Part shown: piece after piece, positions 14,053 through 18,090 of the stretch | Position numbering within the stretch: position 1 is the stretch's first letter | How the letters are laid out: each line of letters opens with the position of its first letter | Origin: Pseudomonadota bacterium | Lineage (GTDB): Bacteria > Pseudomonadota > Gammaproteobacteria > Burkholderiales > Burkholderiaceae | Length of the DNA stretch: 18,090 nt | Assembly: GCA_029777935.1 (NCBI GenBank) | Contig: JAKORH010000337.1 | Span: 1 to 18,090 of the forward strand | Direction of reading: 5' to 3' | Translations under genes and position numbers: made by a program | Notes under the pieces: generated by a model | The model's database searches: none | What the model saw: the letters and a program-made list of their open reading frames with translations, nothing else | Told to the model about the DNA's origin: nothing

Positions 14053-15531
14053 ATGCCTGACCGTACCCCATCGCTGCCTGCACTGACCGACTCGTCGCTG
14101 CTGAAGAAGCAGGCGTTCATCGACGGCGCCTGGGTTGACGGAGCCCAGGGCCGGTTCGCCGTGTCCAATCCGGCCGATGGCGGGCAACTCGCCGAGGTCG
14201 CCAACTGCGGGCCGGCCGACGCGCAGCGCGCGATCGACGCCGCGGCGAAGGCGTATCCGGCGTGGCGCGCCAGGACCGCGAAGGAGCGCGCGGCGATCCT
14301 GCGCAAATGGTACGAGTTGATGATGGCGGCACAGGAAGACCTCGCCAGGCTGATGACCGCCGAGCAGGGCAAGCCGCTGGCGGAATCGCGCGGCGAGATC
14401 GCCTACGGCGCGAGCTTCATCGAATGGTTCGCCGAGGAAGGCAAGCGCGTCTACGGCGACACGATCCCGACCCCGTGGTCCGACCGGCGCCTGTTCGCGT
14501 TCAAGGAGCCGATCGGCGTCACCGCCGCAATCACGCCGTGGAACTTCCCCAACGCGATGATCACGCGCAAATGCGCGCCTGCGCTCGCGGCCGGCTGCAC
14601 GGCGGTGGTCAAGCCAGCCGAGCAGACGCCGCTGTCGGCGCTGGCCGCGGCCGAACTCGCGCTGCGCGCGGGCATGCCGCCGGGCGTGTTCAACGTCGTG
14701 CCGGCCGACGAGAAGCAGTCGATCGCGATCGGACGCGTTCTGTGCGAATCGCCCACGGTGCGCAAGCTGTCGTTCACCGGCTCGACCGTGGTCGGCCGCA
14801 TCCTGATGCAGCAGTGCGCGCCGACGCTGAAGAAGCTGTCGCTCGAACTCGGCGGCAACGCGCCGTTCATCGTGTTCGGCGACGCCGATGTCGACGCCGC
14901 GGTCGAAGGCGCGCTCGCCTCCAAGTACCGCAACACCGGGCAGACCTGCGTCTGCACCAACCGCTTCTTCGCGCACGCGAGCATCTACGACGAGTTCGTG
15001 CGCAAGCTGGCGGCGAAGGCCGAGGGGCTGAAGGTCGGTTCCGGCTTCGAAACCGGCGTGCAGCAGGGACCGCTGATCGACGCCAATGCGCTCGCCAAGG
15101 TCGAGGCCCACGTGGCCGACGCGGTCGCCAGGGGTGCCAGGGTGCTGACCGGCGGCAAGCGCCACGAACGCGGCGGCACCTTCTACGTGCCGACGGTGCT
15201 GGCGAACGTGACGCGCGACATGCTGGTGGCGCGCGAGGAAACCTTCGGGCCGGTCGCGCCGGTGTTCAGGTTCGACACCGACGAGGAGGCGATCGCCGCG
15301 GCCAACAGCGTTGAGTACGGGCTGGCCGCGTACTTCTATTCGCGCGACGTGGGCCGCGTATTGCGCATCGCCGAGCAGCTCGAGTACGGCATGGTCGGCG
15401 TCAACGCCGGCATCATCTCGACCGAGTTGGCGCCTTTCGGCGGCGTCAAGCAGTCCGGCTACGGCCGCGAAGGCTCGTATCAGGGCATCGAGGAGTATCT
15501 CGTCACCAAGTACGTCTGCGTCGGGCTCTGA
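14053..15531 (+). CDS. gabD: NAD(P)-dependent aldehyde dehydrogenase, succinate-semialdehyde dehydrogenase (GabD) type
   Basis: This 492-aa non-acylating ALDH has the motifs GVTAAITPWNFPNAMITRKCAPALAAG (155-181), KPAEQTPLSA (187-196), FTGSTVVGR (241-249), the general base Glu265 in LELGGNAP, and the nucleophile Cys299 in GQTCVCTNR. The second Cys301, two residues on, is typical of SSADH and could form a redox switch with Cys299. GGGAGA precedes the ATG; the frame is open upstream but holds no better start. It would oxidise succinate semialdehyde to succinate, though GabD-like enzymes also act on other small acidic aldehydes, including sulfonated ones such as sulfolactaldehyde. Only 2 nt separate it from the iron-sulfur gene. 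The symbol reflects family, not tested substrate. Confidence 0.85.
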   Translation: MPDRTPSLPALTDSSLLKKQAFIDGAWVDGAQGRFAVSNPADGGQLAEVANCGPADAQRAIDAAAKAYPAWRARTAKERAAILRKWYELMMAAQEDLARLMTAEQGKPLAESRGEIAYGASFIEWFAEEGKRVYGDTIPTPWSDRRLFAFKEPIGVTAAITPWNFPNAMITRKCAPALAAGCTAVVKPAEQTPLSALAAAELALRAGMPPGVFNVVPADEKQSIAIGRVLCESPTVRKLSFTGSTVVGRILMQQCAPTLKKLSLELGGNAPFIVFGDADVDAAVEGALASKYRNTGQTCVCTNRFFAHASIYDEFVRKLAAKAEGLKVGSGFETGVQQGPLIDANALAKVEAHVADAVARGARVLTGGKRHERGGTFYVPTVLANVTRDMLVAREETFGPVAPVFRFDTDEEAIAAANSVEYGLAAYFYSRDVGRVLRIAEQLEYGMVGVNAGIISTELAPFGGVKQSGYGREGSYQGIEEYLVTKYVCVGL

Positions 15532-15533
15532 CC

Positions 15534-16169
15534 ATGGCCGTGCAGCGCCACGCATCGGGCGAGATCCTCGTCGAGTACGACCCGCGGCGCTGTATCCACG
15601 CGGCCGAGTGCGTGCGCGGCCTGCCCGCGGTGTTCGATCCGACGGCGCGGCCGTGGATCCGCCTCGAAAACGCGCGCGGCGCCGAGATCGCGGCCGTGAT
15701 CCGCCGCTGCCCGACCGGCGCGCTCGGCGTCCGCCTGCCCGATGGTGCGCCGGCCGAGGATCCCGACGACATCAACACCGTGACCCTGTCGCCTGACGGG
15801 CCGCTGTTCGTGCGCGGCTGCATCGGTCTCGCCGGCGCCGAATTCACCCGAGCCGCGCTGTGCCGCTGCGGCGCCAGCGCCAACAAGCCGTTCTGCGACA
15901 ACAGTCACGCGACGACCGGGTTCAAGGACGCCGGCGCCTGCCACGCGCGCGAGCGCGACAGGCCGGCGGCGCCGCAGCCGCCGGTCGGTGCGCTGCAGTT
16001 GAAACCGGTCGCCAACGGCCCGATGATGGTCGAGGGTTGGCTCGAGATCCGGGCCGCCGACGGATCGAAGCTCGTCGTCGGCGACAAGTGCTGGCTGTGC
16101 CGCTGCGGCCACAGTCGCAGCAAGCCGTTCTGCGACGGCTCGCACAAGACGGTAGGCTTCATCGGCTGA
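15534..16169 (+). CDS. Iron-sulfur protein with Fer4_19-like and two CDGSH motifs
   Basis: This 211-aa protein has three apparent cluster sites. The N-terminal part (about 10-70) looks like a divergent mono-cluster ferredoxin (Fer4_19), with Cys20 and Cys26 in RCIHAAEC and Cys59 in RRCPTGAL. Two CDGSH-type motifs follow, CRCGASANKPFCDNSH (Cys110, Cys112, Cys121, His125) and CRCGHSRSKPFCDGSH (Cys189, Cys191, Cys200, His204). Each is a complete 3Cys-1His set expected to hold a [2Fe-2S] cluster. Between the N-terminal domain and the first CDGSH motif lies a beta-rich segment (VTLSPDGPLFVRG), which is repeated in outline at 155-181. The gene starts 2 nt after the ALDH stop and is followed 28 nt later by the CBS gene. 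Its partner is unknown; electron or cluster transfer is inferred. Confidence 0.88.
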   Translation: MAVQRHASGEILVEYDPRRCIHAAECVRGLPAVFDPTARPWIRLENARGAEIAAVIRRCPTGALGVRLPDGAPAEDPDDINTVTLSPDGPLFVRGCIGLAGAEFTRAALCRCGASANKPFCDNSHATTGFKDAGACHARERDRPAAPQPPVGALQLKPVANGPMMVEGWLEIRAADGSKLVVGDKCWLCRCGHSRSKPFCDGSHKTVGFIG

Positions 16170-16197
16170 TCATTCGTTCCTCTGCGCGGAGGCACCC

Positions 16198-16650
16198 ATG
16201 AAACCCGTGTCGCAATTGCTGAAAGGCCGCAACATCGCCCTGTGGCACATCCACCCCGAAGACACCGTGTTCGATGCGCTGAAGCTGCTGGCCGAGCACG
16301 AGGTCGGCGCGCTGATGGTGATGGACCACGGCAAACTGGTCGGCATCATCTCCGAGCGCGATTACACGCGCAAGGTCGCGCTGCAGGGACGCAGCTCGAA
16401 GGACACCAGGGTGTCGGAAATCATGACGCGCGACGTGGCGGTCGTCTCGCCGCACACGGCAAGGCACGACGCGATGGCGCTGATGAGCCAGAAGCGGATC
16501 CGCCACCTGCCGGTGCTCGACGGCGACACCGTGCTCGGCATGATTTCGATCCATGACCTGATGGGCGACCTCATCGCCGACCATGAGCTGACCATCCAGC
16601 AGCTCGAAAGCTACATCTACGATTCACCGCCGGTTCGGGCGCGCGCATGA
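16198..16650 (+). CDS. Two-CBS-domain protein
   Basis: This 150-aa protein is made almost wholly of a tandem CBS pair. The first is at about 12-65 (TVFDALKLLAEHEVGALMVMDHGKLVGIISERDYTRKV), the second at about 75-130 (VSEIMTRDVAVVSPHTARHDAMALMSQKRIRHLPVLDG then LGMISIHDLMGDLI). CBS pairs bind adenosyl nucleotides such as AMP, ATP or SAM and act as energy sensors. Short stand-alone CBS proteins of this type are common in proteobacteria. GGAGG precedes the ATG. It follows the CDGSH gene by 28 nt and is probably co-transcribed. Its target is unknown; no catalytic domain is attached. Confidence 0.9.
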   Translation: MKPVSQLLKGRNIALWHIHPEDTVFDALKLLAEHEVGALMVMDHGKLVGIISERDYTRKVALQGRSSKDTRVSEIMTRDVAVVSPHTARHDAMALMSQKRIRHLPVLDGDTVLGMISIHDLMGDLIADHELTIQQLESYIYDSPPVRARA

Positions 16651-16673
16651 AAATGGGCACAAACCCGGATGGG

Positions 16674-16691
16674 CAGCCGTGGCGACGGCTG
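16674..16691 (+). terminator. Short hairpin after the CBS gene
   Basis: CAGCCGT (16674-16680) pairs with ACGGCTG (16685-16691) around a GGCG tetraloop, 24 nt after the CBS stop. The position fits a terminator of the ALDH-CDGSH-CBS series, but no T-tract follows. Confidence 0.4.
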
Positions 16692-16791
16692 ATATGGTGA
16701 ACGCGATCGATTTCCGATTCCGTCATGTCGCCGCGCCGCCAACTTCACCGCCCGTCCGCCCTTCGCGCGGCGCGAACTCTTTGCGCCATCA

Positions 16792-16825
16792 GGACGCCGG
16801 CCTTGCTTGATTCGGCCGGGCGTCC
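16792..16825 (+). promoter_or_regulatory. Hairpin in the region upstream of rnk
   Basis: GGACGCCGGCC (16792-16802) pairs with GGCCGGGCGTCC (16814-16825), leaving one bulged G and an 11-nt loop. It lies about 110 nt before the rnk start, within a 286-nt gene-free stretch (16651-16936) that also holds the CBS-gene hairpin and, at 16925-16929, the AGGAG ribosome binding site of rnk. It may be a leader structure or an upstream terminator. I see no promoter that I would defend. Confidence 0.35.
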
Positions 16826-16936
16826 GTCCGGACCGCCGTAACGCGATCACCCCGGCGGATACGACGGCGCCCGGCAGCCCGCGCATCGCTCCGCGCCCAC
16901 GGCGCGGCCGTACGTTCCGAATCCAGGAGAACTCCG

Positions 16937-17368
16937 ATGGCAAACCTGCCAGAAACCTTCATCTGTTCCGAAGACGCTTCCGAGATCGGCCGCATGATGC
17001 TCGAGCTGGCATCTGCGGACGCGCTGACCGACGACGTGCGGCTCGCGCTGTCGGAAAAGCTGTTCGAGGCGTTCATCGTTTCGCAGCGCGCACTGCCCTA
17101 CGGCACGGTGCGACTGAATTCGCGCGTCACGTACGACGAACTGCCCGTAGGGACGCGGCGCACGTTCGAGATCGTCGCGCCCCGCGCGGCCGACGCTGGC
17201 GCCGGCCGGATCTCCGTGATGTCGCCGATCGGCCGCGCGCTGCTCGGCCATCGGCTCGGCAGCATGGTCGACGTGCCGCTGCATGCCGGGCGGTCGCTGT
17301 CGGTGCAGATCGTCGCGGTCGAAGCCAGCAGGCGCCGCAGCGACGAGCCGGCGCTGGCGCCCGCATAG
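16937..17368 (+). CDS. rnk: Rnk-like nucleoside diphosphate kinase regulator (GreA/GreB C-terminal domain)
   Basis: This 143-aa protein has an N-terminal helical part (about 10-50, SEIGRMMLELASADALTDDV) and a C-terminal FKBP-like GreA/B domain (about 55-135). The latter contains VRLNSRVTYDELPVGTRRTFEIVAP and ISVMSPIGRALLGHRLGSMVDVPL, the family signature. Rnk proteins lack the long coiled coil of GreA, as here, and bind RNA polymerase. The start follows CAGGAGA. The stop codon TAG is the first three bases of a 23-bp palindrome. The name is by family; other Rnk/GreA-domain paralogues exist in Burkholderiales, so the exact role is uncertain. Confidence 0.85.
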   Translation: MANLPETFICSEDASEIGRMMLELASADALTDDVRLALSEKLFEAFIVSQRALPYGTVRLNSRVTYDELPVGTRRTFEIVAPRAADAGAGRISVMSPIGRALLGHRLGSMVDVPLHAGRSLSVQIVAVEASRRRSDEPALAPA

Positions 17369-17416
17369 AACCTATCTCGGCATCCGCGACGGCCGCGGAT
17401 GCCGAGATAGGTTCTA
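17366..17416. repeat. 23-bp perfect inverted repeat (5-nt loop) overlapping the rnk stop
   Basis: The left arm (17366-17388) begins with the rnk stop TAG, and the right arm (17394-17416) is its exact reverse complement, with loop ACGGC. The arms contain CCTATCTCGGCATCCGCG and its complement. It ends one base before the ATG of the next gene. Such a long perfect arm is far beyond chance. No T-tract follows, so it is not a classical terminator. It could be a transcription-ending or bidirectional hairpin, a translation block on the next gene, or a mobile palindromic element. Confidence 0.9.
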
Positions 17417-17417
17417 C

Positions 17418-17951
17418 ATGCGCCTGCAGTTCCCGTTCGTGCAGCTCGTGCGCCATCAGCGCATGGCGCAGCACGAGTTCGTCGCGCGCGCCGCGGCGAT
17501 CCTCGGCGCGCGCGACGACTGCCTGCACGAAGCGTCCGACCAGGGCCTGACGTTGCTCGCGCGCAGCGAAGAGGCGCTGCGCGCGGCGCGACAGGTGCTG
17601 CTGGAGGTATACGGCGCCGAACTGGCGCTCGATCCCGTCGGCGTGCGCCGTGCACCCGGCGCTGCGGCGCCCGAGCCGATCATGCACGTGCGCATCGATG
17701 CGCCGCTGGCGTCGGCCGCGCCGCTGCGCGCGATGTTCGCGCGGCGGCGCATCGCGCCGCTCGAAGACGACGCCGTGCATGGGCGCGCAATCCTGCGCGG
17801 GGAAGGTCCGGCGGCGCACATGCTCGGGCTCGGCGAGGAACTGGCCGCGCTGGCCGGCGCGTCGGCGCAACTGTGGGTAGCCCTGGCGCGCTATGCGCCG
17901 GCGGAGACAGACGATGTTGGAGCGGGTGATGGGAATCGAACCCACGTCTGA
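17418..17951 (+). CDS. Hypothetical protein resembling the C-terminal domain of elongation factor G
   Basis: This 177-aa protein is of uncertain function. The N-terminal 80 residues are helical and Ala/Arg-rich with no motif I know. Residues 86-160 match the pattern of EF-G domain V: EPIMHVRIDAP, a FARRRIAPLEDD turn, and GEELAALAGASAQLWVALARY, which parallels the DLRSLTQGRA segment and final Tyr of EF-G. There is no GTPase domain. Third codon positions are strongly G/C, which supports real coding. The ATG is one base after a 23-bp palindrome, and no free Shine-Dalgarno is seen. The last 11 residues (residue 167 onward, ending GDGNRTHV) are read from the complement of a tRNA gene, so the true C-terminal end may owe to that overlap. 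The EF-G likeness is my inference from pattern, not a database match. Confidence 0.6.
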   Translation: MRLQFPFVQLVRHQRMAQHEFVARAAAILGARDDCLHEASDQGLTLLARSEEALRAARQVLLEVYGAELALDPVGVRRAPGAAAPEPIMHVRIDAPLASAAPLRAMFARRRIAPLEDDAVHGRAILRGEGPAAHMLGLGEELAALAGASAQLWVALARYAPAETDDVGAGDGNRTHV

Positions 17952-17991
17952 GGCTTGGGAAGCCGCCGTCCTGCCATTGAACGACACCCGC
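17918..17991 (-). tRNA. tRNA-Gly(CCC)
   Basis: On the minus strand a 74-nt cloverleaf is read with acceptor GCGGGTG pairing with CACCCGC. It has a D stem GTTC/GGAC, anticodon loop TTCCCAA (anticodon CCC), T arm GTGGG-TTCGATT-CCCAT, and an encoded 3' CCA after discriminator T. It resembles E. coli glyU in arrangement. In the anticodon stem (GCGGC/GCCTC) one position is a C/U mismatch. Its 3' part overlaps the upstream plus-strand hypothetical gene by 34 nt, antisense. It starts 19 nt after the stop of a partial minus-strand gene. Confidence 0.93.
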
Positions 17992-18010
17992 TTCGGGGGC
18001 GCAATTTACA

Positions 18011-18090
18011 TCAGTTGCGCGCCGCGGCGACCCGCAGCGGCATGACCGCGATCGTCGTCAGCGCGATGGCGAGCCGGCCGAACCACCGCA
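18011..18090 (-). CDS. C-terminal tail of an unidentified minus-strand gene
   Basis: From the window edge the minus strand is open for 26 full codons to a TGA at 18011-18013, ending in RVAAARN. The visible part (RWFGRLAIALTTIAVMP) is hydrophobic with basic ends, as in the last membrane helix of an inner-membrane protein. Too little is present to name a family. It is 19 nt upstream of the tRNA-Gly gene on the same strand, so the tRNA may be co-transcribed. Confidence 0.4.
   Translation of the reverse strand, partial: RWFGRLAIALTTIAVMPLRVAAARN

Noticed and set aside
13930..15555. 541-codon minus-strand frame opposite the ALDH gene
   Set aside because: It is antisense to an ALDH with intact active site and has no recognisable domain.
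17127..17987. Minus-strand frame covering rnk, palindrome and EF-G-like gene
   Set aside because: It starts within the tRNA gene, is antisense to Rnk with its family signature, and shows no motif.

Overview
The window looks like chromosomal DNA from a GC-rich betaproteobacterium, most likely of the order Burkholderiales. I infer this from the strong G/C preference at third codon positions, a Bug/TctC-type tripartite-tricarboxylate binding protein, and a sulfoacetate (sau) gene set of the kind described in Cupriavidus necator. I see no insertion sequence, phage gene or CRISPR array. The species cannot be named from the sequence alone.

Positions 1-13018 form an organosulfonate catabolism island in two halves. 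The left half (1-5976) is the sulfoacetate branch. It has a divergent IclR regulator cut by the window edge (sauR), an MFS transporter (sauU), an extra periplasmic Bug binding protein, a CoA-acylating sulfoacetaldehyde dehydrogenase (sauS) and a sulfoacetate-CoA ligase (sauT). The right half (6080-13018) is the taurine branch. On the minus strand it has a MocR/GntR regulator (tauR), then tauX, tauY and a monohaem cytochrome c. Divergently, on the plus strand, it has the ABC transporter tauABC. Imported sulfoacetate is activated to sulfoacetyl-CoA (SauT) and reduced to sulfoacetaldehyde (SauS). Taurine imported by TauABC is oxidatively deaminated to sulfoacetaldehyde by TauXY. Both branches meet at sulfoacetaldehyde, but the enzymes that consume it (Xsc, Pta) and a sulfite exporter are not in the window.

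Positions 13094-16650 carry a prolyl-4-hydroxylase-like 2OG-Fe(II) oxygenase (minus), then a plus-strand series: a succinate-semialdehyde-dehydrogenase-like ALDH, an iron-sulfur protein with one Fer4_19-like and two CDGSH motifs, and a two-CBS-domain protein. Positions 16937-18090 carry an Rnk-like GreA/B C-terminal-domain protein, a 23-bp perfect palindrome, a small protein resembling the C-terminal domain of elongation factor G, a tRNA-Gly(CCC) on the minus strand whose 3' end overlaps that gene, and the C-terminal tail of another minus-strand gene.

Points that deserve a second look are the orphan Bug receptor inside the sau operon, the cytochrome c attached to tauXY (with a membrane-topology puzzle), the Fer4/CDGSH protein coupled to an ALDH, and the palindrome next to the EF-G-like orphan domain.
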